Positions 1-8,260 of a stretch of 15,238 bases of DNA are shown here, piece after piece. The notes below the pieces were generated by a model that did not search any database, was not told the DNA's origin, and saw nothing but the letters and a program-made list of their open reading frames with translations. This stretch comes from Candidatus Avimonoglobus intestinipullorum (GTDB lineage: Bacteria > Bacillota > Clostridia > UBA1381), in contig DVND01000093.1 in NCBI GenBank assembly GCA_018714645.1, forward strand, positions 1-15,238. The letters run 5' to 3'. Position numbers and translations under genes: made by a program. Position 1 is the stretch's first letter. Each line of letters begins with the position of its first letter.

Positions 1-150
1 TTATACTGGTCATGAAGGATATTGTCTCCTTTCGGTATATTGATGTGTGCTAACTTAATCATACCTCATGAGACGCTATCCTTCATCTTTTTTGATTCAT
101 CTGTCCAATATGTATTGTACTCCTACAGGGCAATGGGATTTTTTATGAGA
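1..150 (-). promoter_or_regulatory. Left-edge nested hairpin; possible leader (attenuator-like) of a leftward gene
   Basis: No gene is complete here. Arms 12-21 and 77-86 are perfect 10-bp inverted repeats. Inside them GTCTC (24-28) can pair with GAGAC (70-74), and GGTAT (34-38) with ATACC (61-65), giving one long nested hairpin. Read on the minus strand, an ATG at 86 opens a six-codon ORF (MKDSVS, stop). Further on come an SD-like AAAGGAGAC (32-24) and an ATG at 13-11 that would start a gene leaving the window after four visible codons. The hairpin would pair part of that SD and the start codon with the small ORF, the layout of translational attenuators. Read on the plus strand, the same hairpin followed by CTTTTTT (87-93) could instead be a terminator for a gene to the left. 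The structure is seen; both roles are inference. Confidence 0.35.
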
Positions 151-156
151 ACATCA

Positions 157-185
157 TTGAAATGATCCCCAATTTATGGTATAAT
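157..185 (+). promoter_or_regulatory. Promoter of the pflX-potABCD operon
   Basis: A -35 TTGAAA (157-162) is separated by exactly 17 bp from a perfect -10 TATAAT (180-185), predicting transcription from about 192. A perfect dyad, ATCATT-GA-AATGAT (153-166), covers the -35 element and could be an operator. An upstream in-frame ATG at 184 lies inside the -10 box, so it cannot be the start codon of a transcript from this promoter. Confidence 0.75.
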
Positions 186-228
186 GGGAGTCGTACGTCC
201 ACAGACGCGGATTTTGGAGGGATGCCAC

Positions 229-1128
229 ATGCGGGAAGCGCTTCTGTCCCCCTGCCGGCTTTGCCCCCGGCGCTGCGGCGCAGACCGCCTGCGCGGGCAG
301 GCCGGATACTGTAAAAGCGGCAGGGAAATCAAAATCGCCCGCGCCGCCCTGCATCACTGGGAGGAACCGCCCATCTCCGGGGAAAACGGCTCCGGGGCTG
401 TCTTTTTTTCTTACTGTACCATGCAGTGCGTGTTCTGCCAGAACTATGCCATCAGCACGCTGCACCGCGGGAAACAGGTTTCTGTGGAAGAATTGGCGGA
501 TGTTTTTTTGGCTTTGCAGGAACAGCATGCGGAGAATATCAACCTGGTCACGCCCACCCACTATGTCCCGCAGATTATTGACGCGCTGGACATTGCAAGA
601 AAAGGCGGCCTGCGCCTTCCGGTTGTGTACAATACCAGCGGGTATGAGCTGCCGGAAACGCTGCGTTCGCTGGAAGGGTATGTGGATATTTACCTCCCTG
701 ATTTTAAATACTGGGCGGACCGGTATGCGGTGCGCTATTCCAATGCGCCGCGCTACGCCGAATATGCAAAAGCCGCCCTGGCGGAGATGTACCGCCAAAC
801 CGGGCCGCCTGTATTTGACGGCCGCGGCATCATGCGAAAAGGCGTCATCGTCCGGCATATGCTGCTGCCGGGCCTGTTGTTTGACGCAAAAAAAATATTG
901 GATTATTTATATAAAACCTATAAACACAACATATATATCAGTATTATGAACCAATACACGCCCCTGGAGCATGTACGCGCCTATCCGGAAATCAACCGCC
1001 CGGTCAGCGCCGCGTATTACGGCGCGCTGCTTGATTACGCATCCAAAATCGGGATTGAACGTGCATTTATCCAGGAGGGCGGGACGGTAAGCGAAAGCTT
1101 CATCCCCGCGTTTTATCCCGGGGATTGA
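229..1128 (+). CDS. Radical SAM protein, PflX-type (COG1313-like)
   Basis: This is a 299-residue iron-sulfur protein of the radical SAM superfamily. The sequence CTMQCVFC at residues 63-70 is the CX3CX2C motif that holds the catalytic [4Fe-4S] cluster and SAM. Four further cysteines near the N-terminus (about 9, 12, 16 and 28: CRLC, RRC, GYC) resemble the extra cysteine cluster of the PflX family, relatives of pyruvate-formate-lyase activases whose substrate is unknown. The start was set at 229 because GGAGGG (216-221) lies 7 bases upstream and the earlier ATG at 184 is in the -10 box. The gene ends 18 bases before potA, so it is probably the first gene of the polyamine-transport operon. The family assignment is firm; the substrate cannot be named, and a true PFL activase role is unlikely because no formate lyase is adjacent. 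Confidence 0.88.
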   Translation: MREALLSPCRLCPRRCGADRLRGQAGYCKSGREIKIARAALHHWEEPPISGENGSGAVFFSYCTMQCVFCQNYAISTLHRGKQVSVEELADVFLALQEQHAENINLVTPTHYVPQIIDALDIARKGGLRLPVVYNTSGYELPETLRSLEGYVDIYLPDFKYWADRYAVRYSNAPRYAEYAKAALAEMYRQTGPPVFDGRGIMRKGVIVRHMLLPGLLFDAKKILDYLYKTYKHNIYISIMNQYTPLEHVRAYPEINRPVSAAYYGALLDYASKIGIERAFIQEGGTVSESFIPAFYPGD

Positions 1129-1146
1129 ATTAGAAACGGAGGCTTT

Positions 1147-2226
1147 ATGGAAGAAGAATTATTGCGTTTAGAACATATTCAAAAGCATTTTGGAGACAAC
1201 CATGTATTAAAAGACATCAGCTTTTCAGCAAAACGCGGGGAATTTATCACCTTTCTGGGGCCGTCGGGCTGCGGGAAAACCACGATGCTGCGCATCATTT
1301 CCGGCCTGCTTGCGCCCGACAGCGGGGCGGTCTTTTTAAATGGGCAGGATGTGACCAAACTGCCGCCTGACAAGCGGAACGTGAACACCGTTTTTCAGAA
1401 TTACGCCCTGTTCCCGCATATGAATGTGGAAAAGAATGTCGCCTACGGGTTGAAAATCCGCGGCGTCCCCAAACAGGAGCGCAAGCGCCGGGTGCGGGAG
1501 ATGCTTTCTCTGGTAAAGCTGGACGGGTTTGAGAAGAAAATGCCGGACACCTTGAGCGGCGGGCAGAAACAGCGGGTGGCAATCGCCCGCGCGGCGATCA
1601 ATAACCCCAGCGTCCTGCTTTTGGACGAACCCCTGGGCGCGCTGGATTTGCAGCTCCGTAAATATCTGCAGTCGGAGCTGAAGCGCATCCAGCAGCAGCT
1701 GGGCATCACTTTCATCTATATCACCCACGACCAGGAGGAAGCGATGAACATGTCGGACCGTATCTACATCATGTCCGACGGGAAATTCGAGCAGACGGGG
1801 ACGCCGCGGGAGGTATACGACACACCGAAAACCTCCTTCGTTGCAAAATTTGTGGGCATGTCCAATCTGCTGGAGACAGAGGTTGTCTCCCAGACGGGAA
1901 CAGATGCAGCCGTCTCCTTTGAGGGCGTTTTGTTCCATGTGCAAACGCCGTACTCCATCCGCTCCCATAAAAAAGTGACGCTTTCCGTGCGCAGCGAAAA
2001 GCTGTGGATGCGGTATGAACCCTGCGAGCCTGCTATCGAGGCCACCATTTTGGAAAATACCTACACCAATGGCATCATCAAGGTCAAGCTGGAAACGCCG
2101 GGCGGTAATATCCTGACGGCGGTCGCGCAGTCCGGCAGCGCCTTTTTTGAGGTGGGCAATAAAGTCTATGCCGGTTTTGACCCGGATGGCGCAGTTGTGG
2201 TGGATATACAGGAGGAGACGCTATGA
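1147..2226 (+). CDS. potA: Spermidine/putrescine ABC importer, ATP-binding protein
   Basis: The 359-residue protein powers polyamine uptake from the cytoplasmic face of the PotBC channel. Visible motifs are Walker A GPSGCGKTT (residues 38-46), the Q-loop at Q84, the signature LSGGQ (136-140), Walker B LLLDE (157-161) and the switch histidine H194 in YITHDQEE. About 110 C-terminal residues form a TOBE-like regulatory region typical of PotA-type ATPases, and the total length is normal for the family. GGAGG just upstream of the ATG is the ribosome binding site. The stop overlaps the potB start in ATGA (2223-2226), indicating translational coupling. Related ATPases for iron or sugars share these motifs; the polyamine assignment comes from the adjacent PotB, PotC and PotD homologues. 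Confidence 0.93.
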   Translation: MEEELLRLEHIQKHFGDNHVLKDISFSAKRGEFITFLGPSGCGKTTMLRIISGLLAPDSGAVFLNGQDVTKLPPDKRNVNTVFQNYALFPHMNVEKNVAYGLKIRGVPKQERKRRVREMLSLVKLDGFEKKMPDTLSGGQKQRVAIARAAINNPSVLLLDEPLGALDLQLRKYLQSELKRIQQQLGITFIYITHDQEEAMNMSDRIYIMSDGKFEQTGTPREVYDTPKTSFVAKFVGMSNLLETEVVSQTGTDAAVSFEGVLFHVQTPYSIRSHKKVTLSVRSEKLWMRYEPCEPAIEATILENTYTNGIIKVKLETPGGNILTAVAQSGSAFFEVGNKVYAGFDPDGAVVVDIQEETL

Positions 2227-3053
2227 AAAAGCATTCCTGGGCGGCAATCCCGCTGTACTTGTTCACCCTCTTTTTTGTTGTCCTGCCCTTGATTTATGTA
2301 TTGGCGCTGAGCTTTATGACGCGGAACGTCACTTGGGGCGTGGACGCGGATTTTACGCTGGATAACTACCGCAAAATCCTCGACCCGGTCTATTTAAAAA
2401 CCTTCGTGTCCTCATTGGAGATTGCAGTTTTAACGACGGTTTTCACCGCCTTGATCGGATATCCCTTCGGCTATTTCATGGCGAACCTGTCCGGCGCCGC
2501 CCGCCGGATTACCATGATGCTGGTGATTATCCCCTTCTGGACCAATGCGCTGGTGCGCATTTATGGATGGATCACCCTCCTGCGGCCCCAGGGCCTGATA
2601 TCCAGTATCTTTTTGGGCGGCGCGTCCCTGCAATTTTTGTACACGCGGCCGGCAGTGGTGCTGGGCATGGTGTATGCGCTGCTGCCGTTTATGATCCTGG
2701 CGGTCTATTCCAGCGCGCTCAAGCTGGATAGGAGCCAGATTGACGCCTCCAGGGATTTGGGTGCAAACCGGTTTGTGGCATTCTGGACCATTGCGTTCCA
2801 TCAAACGCTGCCGGGGCTGATGTCGGGGGTCGTATTTGTGTTTGTGCCTTCGGTGGGGCTATTTTTCATTTCCGACCTGATGGGCGGCGGGAAGATCATG
2901 CTGCTGGGCAATTTGATTGAAAACCAGCTCATGCGTTCCCGCAACCTGCCCTTTGGCGCGGCGCTGGCAATCGTCATGATGGCCATGACGCTGTTCCTCC
3001 TCTGGCTTTATAAAAAAATTACGAAATCGGGCGATTTGGAGGGATTGATATGA
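2223..3053 (+). CDS. potB: Spermidine/putrescine ABC importer, permease
   Basis: The 276-residue inner-membrane protein is one half of the polyamine channel. The sequence shows an N-terminal membrane segment (about residues 8-31) followed by an extracytoplasmic stretch, then further hydrophobic segments around 65-85, 97-120, 145-163, 200-215 and 245-262. The EAA loop that docks on the ATPase is visible at about 174-196 (DASRDLGANRF...). The length and the DNYRKI-like segment after the first membrane helix agree with PotB. It overlaps potA and potC by 4 bases each (ATGA), so the three genes are translationally coupled. Confidence 0.92.
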   Translation: MKKHSWAAIPLYLFTLFFVVLPLIYVLALSFMTRNVTWGVDADFTLDNYRKILDPVYLKTFVSSLEIAVLTTVFTALIGYPFGYFMANLSGAARRITMMLVIIPFWTNALVRIYGWITLLRPQGLISSIFLGGASLQFLYTRPAVVLGMVYALLPFMILAVYSSALKLDRSQIDASRDLGANRFVAFWTIAFHQTLPGLMSGVVFVFVPSVGLFFISDLMGGGKIMLLGNLIENQLMRSRNLPFGAALAIVMMAMTLFLLWLYKKITKSGDLEGLI

Positions 3054-3820
3054 AAAAATGGAGGCCTTCCTCCATCTATCTTGCAATTGTACTGGTCATT
3101 ATGTACCTGCCTGTCATTACAGTGGTGGTGTATTCCTTTAACGCCTCCAAGCTCACGACGGTCTGGGGCGGGTTTTCGCTGGCCTGGTATGAGAAGCTGT
3201 TCCAAAACAGGACGCTTTTGGAAACCTTAAAAAACAGCCTGATATTGGGCGTGTCAAGCTGCGGTATTTCCGCGGTAATCGGTACGGTCGGCGCGTTGGG
3301 GATGGCGCGTTCCAATTTTAAATTAAAGGGATTGGTTGAGAACATCTCCATTGTCCCGATCATGATCCCTGAGATCATTTTGGGCATGGCGTTTTTGTCC
3401 GTCTTTTCCTTCCTGGGGCTGAAATTCGGCATGATGACGCTGATAATCGGCCATTGCGCCTTCTGCGTGCCGTATATCTTCCTGATGGTGAAGGGGGCGC
3501 TGGCCGGCATTGACGCGGCGCTTCCGGATGCGGCGCGGGATCTTGGCGCGTCAGACCTGCGGTCCTTTTGGGATATCACCCTGCCGCTGATTGTCCCTTC
3601 AATTTTATCAGGCGCGTTCCTCGCCTTTGCCATGTCACTGGATGACGTCATCATCAGCTTTTTCGTAACGGGGGCGGAAACAAACACGCTGCCGGTCAAG
3701 ATATACTCCCAGCTGAAGATGGGCGTAACGCCGGAGGTGAACGCGCTTTGCACCGTCATGCTGGTTGTGACATTCGCGGCGGTGATCCTGTTCAACCTGT
3801 TTGCGAAAAAACAACGTTAA
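3050..3820 (+). CDS. potC: Spermidine/putrescine ABC importer, permease
   Basis: The 256-residue second permease pairs with PotB. It begins with a membrane segment at about residues 9-30 and has further hydrophobic segments around 62-86, 98-122, 130-150, 178-200 and 230-250. Its EAA loop is at about 160-182 (DAARDLGASDL...), the docking site for PotA. The segment YSFNASKL after the first helix is characteristic of PotC. The start overlaps the potB stop by 4 bases. The 65-base gap to potD holds two small hairpins. Confidence 0.92.
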   Translation: MKKWRPSSIYLAIVLVIMYLPVITVVVYSFNASKLTTVWGGFSLAWYEKLFQNRTLLETLKNSLILGVSSCGISAVIGTVGALGMARSNFKLKGLVENISIVPIMIPEIILGMAFLSVFSFLGLKFGMMTLIIGHCAFCVPYIFLMVKGALAGIDAALPDAARDLGASDLRSFWDITLPLIVPSILSGAFLAFAMSLDDVIISFFVTGAETNTLPVKIYSQLKMGVTPEVNALCTVMLVVTFAAVILFNLFAKKQR

Positions 3821-3821
3821 T

Positions 3822-3869
3822 TCCCTCCAAAAGGGATTTATATAGAAACTAAATGCCGTAAAAAACGGC
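3822..3869 (+). other. Two small intercistronic hairpins between potC and potD
   Basis: TCCCT (3822-3826) pairs with AGGGA (3832-3836), and GCCGT (3855-3859) pairs with ACGGC (3865-3869), each with a 5-base loop. Neither has a U-tract, so they are not simple terminators. They may set mRNA ends or stability so that more binding protein than permease is made; this role is inferred. Confidence 0.4.
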
Positions 3870-3885
3870 GGAATGGAGATGTATT

Positions 3886-4938
3886 ATGAGAAAAATCGTA
3901 TCATTGCTTCTTGCGGTATTCCTGTCTGCAGGCCTGGCGGCCGGCTGTTCCAATTCCGGCACGGAGGACGAACAAAAGACGCTGAATATCCTCACCTGGG
4001 ATGGATATATTCCGGAAGATGTATTGAATGCATTCCAGGAATCATCCGGGATCTCTGTCAATATCGCAAATTTCAATGACAATGAAGAAATGCTTTCCAA
4101 GCTGGAAGCCACAAACGGCGGGCAGTACGACGTCGTGATCGGCTCCGATTACATCATCGATATCGCTGCCAAGCGGGGGTTGCTGTCCGAGCTGGATAAG
4201 AGCAAAATCCCGAATTATGACAACCTCGATCCCGTATATCTGAGCCAATACTACGATCCCAATAATGTCTACACCGTCCCCTACGGCCCCGGCACGCCGC
4301 TGATTGTCTATGATCCCGCGAAGGTCACCATTGACATCAAAGGCTATAATGACCTGTGGGACCCGGCGCTTGCAAACAGCATCGTCATGATGGATGATGC
4401 GCGCAACGTCATCGGCATTACGCTGAAATCCATGGGGTATTCCATGAACGAAACAGACGAAGCAATACTGAAAGAAGCAAAGGAAAAGCTGTTCCAATTA
4501 AAGCCGAATATCCATCATCTGGATTACAATAACCCCTATGATTCCCTCATCAGCGGCGAAGTCAGCGTTGCGTATATGTTTACCTCCCAGGTCAACACGG
4601 CGCTCAATGAGCGGCCGGAGCTGCAGGTCGTCTATCCGGAGGAGGGCATGGGCTTTGGCATTGATTGCTGGTTCATCCCGCTGAACGCGCCGCACAAGGA
4701 TGCCGCGCATGAATTTTTAAATTACATCCTGGATGCGGAAACGGGCGCAAAAATTTCCGAAAGCATCCTGTACATGTGCCCGAATCAAGCGTCCTATGAC
4801 TATTTATCGGATGATTTTAAAAACAACAAGGCGCTGTACATCCCCTCCGATATTTTGGGTGAGACTGAATTTATCAAGGACGTCGGCGAAGCGGCAACCT
4901 TGTATGACAGCATCTGGACAGAATTCAAGCAGCAGTAA
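3886..4938 (+). CDS. potD: Spermidine/putrescine-binding lipoprotein
   Basis: The 350-residue extracellular substrate-binding protein of the importer. The N-terminus MRKIVSLLLAVFLSAGLAAGC is a lipoprotein signal with lipobox LAAGC, so Cys21 should be lipidated and anchor the protein in the membrane. The mature part begins with LNILTWDGYIPEDVL, typical of PotD/PotF binding proteins, and contains YDVVIGSDYII and VPYGPGTPLIVYD, which match the family's fold. The length is normal. GGAG (3875-3878) lies 7 bases before the ATG. It is the last gene of the operon, followed directly by a strong terminator. Whether it prefers spermidine or putrescine cannot be judged from the sequence alone. Confidence 0.92.
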   Translation: MRKIVSLLLAVFLSAGLAAGCSNSGTEDEQKTLNILTWDGYIPEDVLNAFQESSGISVNIANFNDNEEMLSKLEATNGGQYDVVIGSDYIIDIAAKRGLLSELDKSKIPNYDNLDPVYLSQYYDPNNVYTVPYGPGTPLIVYDPAKVTIDIKGYNDLWDPALANSIVMMDDARNVIGITLKSMGYSMNETDEAILKEAKEKLFQLKPNIHHLDYNNPYDSLISGEVSVAYMFTSQVNTALNERPELQVVYPEEGMGFGIDCWFIPLNAPHKDAAHEFLNYILDAETGAKISESILYMCPNQASYDYLSDDFKNNKALYIPSDILGETEFIKDVGEAATLYDSIWTEFKQQ

Positions 4939-4977
4939 AAAAACAACACATACCAAAAATGGTATGTGTTGTTTTTT
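4938..4977. terminator. Bidirectional rho-independent terminator (potD / nitroreductase)
   Basis: Positions 4938-4955 and 4960-4977 form a perfect 18-bp stem with a 4-base AAAA loop. The stem ends are A-tract on one side and T-tract on the other, so it serves potD on the plus strand and the convergent nitroreductase gene on the minus strand. Confidence 0.93.
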
Positions 4978-5010
4978 ATCTTTTCTGTAACTGTATTCCA
5001 TACAGTTTTA

Positions 5011-5676
5011 TTATTTCCATTTGAAATTATTGATGCCGGCCCCGGCTTCAAAATGGTATTTTACAATGCCAAGGTCAAGCTTTGTATAGAAACCCCTTCC
5101 GGCCTTTGCAGACACTTCATCCCCATCAAGAATAAATACAAATTTCTGCTGGTTCATTGCCGTAGGCGCAAGCAGCGCCGCGTCAACACCGGCTTTAAAC
5201 CACGCCGGAATGCTGCCGTTTCCCCGCATCACGCTTTCCCGCGATTTTGATTTGTGCGGCACCCCCTGTGTTTTTCCGTAACCGACAGCAATAACAACGC
5301 AGAGCTTTTCCCCGGTATCAATCTGATAAGCCGATTTGACTTTACTGTATGTCATTGCAACCCAGCAGGTATTAAGGCCGAGTTGCTGTGCCTTCAATAC
5401 AGCCTTTTCGCCATAATAGCCGCATGTTTCATCCAATCCGGGGCCTTTTTTCCCAATCAGCGCAATGTAGTTCTTCACACCTGAGAAATTGCCATAGCGC
5501 GCCATCGAACCGTCAAAGGCTTTCGGCTCATCAAGAATAAGCTGCATATGCAGCCCGCTTTCCTCATTACACTGTTCAATAAAGGCCTGCAACTCCTCCT
5601 TTACCGTACCCTCAATTTTTTTATCGTTATAAGCGCGCACGGAATGGCGTGCTTTTATTGCTTCAATCAGTTCCAT
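5011..5676 (-). CDS. Nitroreductase family protein (TM1586-like)
   Basis: The 221-residue protein looks like an FMN-dependent oxidoreductase of the nitroreductase fold. RHSVRAY near residue 10 is the usual N-terminal FMN-contact motif, and a second conserved segment, APTAMNQQKFVF, lies in the C-terminal half. The length and arrangement (AVLKAQQLGLNTCWVAM, then AVGYGKTQG) fit the putative TM nitroreductase group better than classical NfsB. The substrate is unknown. An AAGGAAA site precedes the ATG. The gene starts 25 bases after the stop of the BlaR1-like gene in the same orientation, so it is probably the third gene of that operon and under BlaI control. It ends at the shared terminator. Confidence 0.85.
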   Translation of the reverse strand: MELIEAIKARHSVRAYNDKKIEGTVKEELQAFIEQCNEESGLHMQLILDEPKAFDGSMARYGNFSGVKNYIALIGKKGPGLDETCGYYGEKAVLKAQQLGLNTCWVAMTYSKVKSAYQIDTGEKLCVVIAVGYGKTQGVPHKSKSRESVMRGNGSIPAWFKAGVDAALLAPTAMNQQKFVFILDGDEVSAKAGRGFYTKLDLGIVKYHFEAGAGINNFKWK

Positions 5677-5701
5677 CGCCAGTTTCCTTTCTGTTGTTTT
5701 T

Positions 5702-8257
5702 TTATTCTTCTCCCAATTGATAACTGATGTGTTCGGCCCGTACCCATTTCCGGTCTATGCCGCCCGTTGCGTTGCAAAGGACCCAATCGCCGGTCCTTTC
5801 CAAGATTGCTATCACGCCGCTGTCATCGGTGGAATAAATATCATTGATATCAGGCGTGTTATAAAGGACAGCCCCCTCTTTTAAAACGCCATAATTCGCA
5901 TCCGCAAATGCGCGTTCATCAAATGTCACAGCGTCAAGCGGCACATACCCCGCCAGCGCCGGCACCTCCATTACGGGCACTTGCACATAATATCCGTGCG
6001 CATTTTGGAACAGTACAAACACCAAATCATTTTCATGGAGCTCCGCAATGGGTTCATTGAACGCCGTATCCTTAAATAAGGCTGTACCGGCGGTGATCAT
6101 CCCCGTCCGGCCGACAGGTTCGCCCGCCGCGGCACGTTCAATGCTTTTTATCACCCAGATGCCGTATCCGTCTTGCTGTATAGGCTGAAACCCTTCGACC
6201 GTGTATGCGGTGCCATCCACAATATACGTAGCTTTCAACCCGTCTTCAGCAAAGAACGCCGTGATCTCCCCGCCGCCTATACCCTGCTGATGCACGAACT
6301 CCATTAAAACCTCCGCAAAATTCAACCGCCACGGATAATGGCCGTTATTTACATCCTCTTGCAGCTGCTGTAACGCAGAAAAGGAGAGCTGCTCGGCATT
6401 GGCCACGTTTTCGTCTCCAACCGTCCGCACAATGACGTCAAAACTCTGTTCAATCAGTGCAATAGACGCAATCATCTCTTCATATTCTTTTGCAATCCCT
6501 GCGTCCTCCTCATCGCGGTCGCCCCATATGGGGTATTGCACATCTGTGGGCATGCCCAAAATATACGCATCCTGCGAATTTTGCCAGATTATTTTCCTGT
6601 TTCCAATGGCGGCGTTCACTTCCGCTTCCGCATCGCTGCTATCCGTCTTGTAAACATAAAATAATGTGCCTGCGCCCTCATATTTTTGGCGGGTGGCCGT
6701 ATGGATGAAGCGCACTTCATTTTCACCGGCTTCAACCTGGTATTTCCCACACCAGTTTAACGGGAACTCAAGCTGGAAATTCATTTCATCATTCCTGTAA
6801 AGCATCCCGGCCAGCACCGTATCATCATTGGTCCCGGCTGTTACAAATGTGTCCAGGAATACCCCCTGGTTCGACGCCCTTATTTCGTCAAACAGGTCAT
6901 AGGGGACGTAGGTGACCCCGTCCCGCAATACGGGCGCGCTTAACAGCGCCGTATTTTCAGTGGAGCCATACGAATGCCCGCCGATGTAGGCATATACGCT
7001 GCCAATCTGCACCCTGTTCACCCAAAAATCATATATATCGCCGCGGTATTCTATCGGCGTTTCCGAGCGGACGAAAAATTGTATATATCCATTGTCATAG
7101 GTAATGTCCCCGTCGGCAATACCTTCCAGGTTCAGCATTTCCCTTAAAGGCAGGTATACCGTGTTCTGTGCAATGAACGGTTTGTTTTCCAGCGCGGCTT
7201 TCGTACCATGGACGGACACTTCAATGTCATATTGTTCCCCAAGGATGCTGTTCGCCAGTACGCCGCTTACAAACACCGTCGTGAGCAAAACCGTCGCCGC
7301 CAAAACGGCGGAAACCACCTGCCTGATCCTACTGATAGCCATTCTGTTCTTAATCATCATAAACCTCCTTTTCAACATATCCTTTTTCCCTGTCATTCCG
7401 GTCGTCAGCGGGATTGTCTTTGCATTGCCGGCGGACAGCAGGGTCAGGATTGTGTTCATATATCCGATTTCTTCCCTCTTATCCATCTGTGCCACAACCG
7501 CTAAATCGCACGAAATTTCACATTCCATATTGATTTGCCTGTTTATAAAATAAACGGCAGGGTTAAACCAATGTATGCACTTCACAACCAGCGCAAACCA
7601 TTTGTATAAAAGATCCTTCCGTTTAAAATGCGTCATTTCATGCGCCAGGACAGCATGCAGCTGTTCGGCTGTCAGTTCAATTTTAGGAAACAGCAGCGTC
7701 GGCTTGAAAATGCCGGTCATCAGCGGTGCGCATATTGCGCTGCTGACCCTCGTTATCACCTTTTTATCTGTAAACGCCGCAAGCTCCGGGCAGGAAACAG
7801 GCTCGGAAGTACGGCGGACCGTCCGTAAAAAGAGGATATACCGGATGTTTTTTGTAAAAAGCAGGAGGAGTGCCCCCGCGAGCCAAACCAATGCTATTTT
7901 ATTGCCTCCATGTTCCGTAACAGCTTTCAATGGTCTCAAGGGGTTTTGCACCTCTGCTTGCCCCACCGTTTTTTCAGCGGCCGGTTCCGCATATTGAACC
8001 GGCGTCTGCTCAATGGCTCCCGGCTGCACGTCCCGCGCAGCCTGCGGCATCGTCGGCGCCTGCGGCTGCCGCGTCGGAACCGGCGCCGCAAACCGCACGG
8101 GCAGAACCATCACAAATAAGACCATAAGCCACATATAATACTGCCAATTGCTTGAAAAATACCTTTTCGTGAGCGGCCGGAATACCATTAAAAGTACAGC
8201 CAGCGCCGTCCCAACGCAGGAAGAAATAAGCAGCGCCATAAAAACCTGCTCCAGCAT
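5702..8257 (-). CDS. BlaR1/MecR1-like M56 membrane metallopeptidase with atypical sensor region
   Basis: The 851-residue membrane sensor-protease. Hydrophobic segments at about residues 7-27, 38-57, 119-143 and 312-336 frame a cytoplasmic zinc protease with HEMTH (206-210) and EISCD (247-251), the HExxH and third-ligand motifs of family M56. In BlaR1 proteins this protease, once signalled, causes loss of BlaI repression. The extracellular part after residue 340 is unusual. I see no penicillin-binding STxK/SxN/KTG-like sensor. There is instead a segment like copper-amine-oxidase N-terminal domains (about 345-450; NTVYLPLREMLNLEG), a middle domain with NFQLEFPLNW, and C-terminal SH3-like stretches (about 715-850). 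It starts 3 bases after the blaI stop. The signal sensed is unknown; beta-lactam sensing is not supported. Confidence 0.85.
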   Translation of the reverse strand: MLEQVFMALLISSCVGTALAVLLMVFRPLTKRYFSSNWQYYMWLMVLFVMVLPVRFAAPVPTRQPQAPTMPQAARDVQPGAIEQTPVQYAEPAAEKTVGQAEVQNPLRPLKAVTEHGGNKIALVWLAGALLLLFTKNIRYILFLRTVRRTSEPVSCPELAAFTDKKVITRVSSAICAPLMTGIFKPTLLFPKIELTAEQLHAVLAHEMTHFKRKDLLYKWFALVVKCIHWFNPAVYFINRQINMECEISCDLAVVAQMDKREEIGYMNTILTLLSAGNAKTIPLTTGMTGKKDMLKRRFMMIKNRMAISRIRQVVSAVLAATVLLTTVFVSGVLANSILGEQYDIEVSVHGTKAALENKPFIAQNTVYLPLREMLNLEGIADGDITYDNGYIQFFVRSETPIEYRGDIYDFWVNRVQIGSVYAYIGGHSYGSTENTALLSAPVLRDGVTYVPYDLFDEIRASNQGVFLDTFVTAGTNDDTVLAGMLYRNDEMNFQLEFPLNWCGKYQVEAGENEVRFIHTATRQKYEGAGTLFYVYKTDSSDAEAEVNAAIGNRKIIWQNSQDAYILGMPTDVQYPIWGDRDEEDAGIAKEYEEMIASIALIEQSFDVIVRTVGDENVANAEQLSFSALQQLQEDVNNGHYPWRLNFAEVLMEFVHQQGIGGGEITAFFAEDGLKATYIVDGTAYTVEGFQPIQQDGYGIWVIKSIERAAAGEPVGRTGMITAGTALFKDTAFNEPIAELHENDLVFVLFQNAHGYYVQVPVMEVPALAGYVPLDAVTFDERAFADANYGVLKEGAVLYNTPDINDIYSTDDSGVIAILERTGDWVLCNATGGIDRKWVRAEHISYQLGEE

Positions 8258-8260
8258 CGG

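Noticed and set aside
184..228. 15-codon N-terminal extension of the radical SAM protein
   Set aside because: The ATG at 184 lies in the -10 box of the promoter, and the SD GGAGGG serves the ATG at 229.
154..858. 234-codon minus-strand frame opposite the radical SAM gene
   Set aside because: It is a shadow of the pflX-like gene, which has the promoter, SD and conserved cysteine motifs.
3076..3795. 239-codon minus-strand frame opposite potC
   Set aside because: It is a shadow; the plus strand has the EAA loop and membrane segments of PotC.
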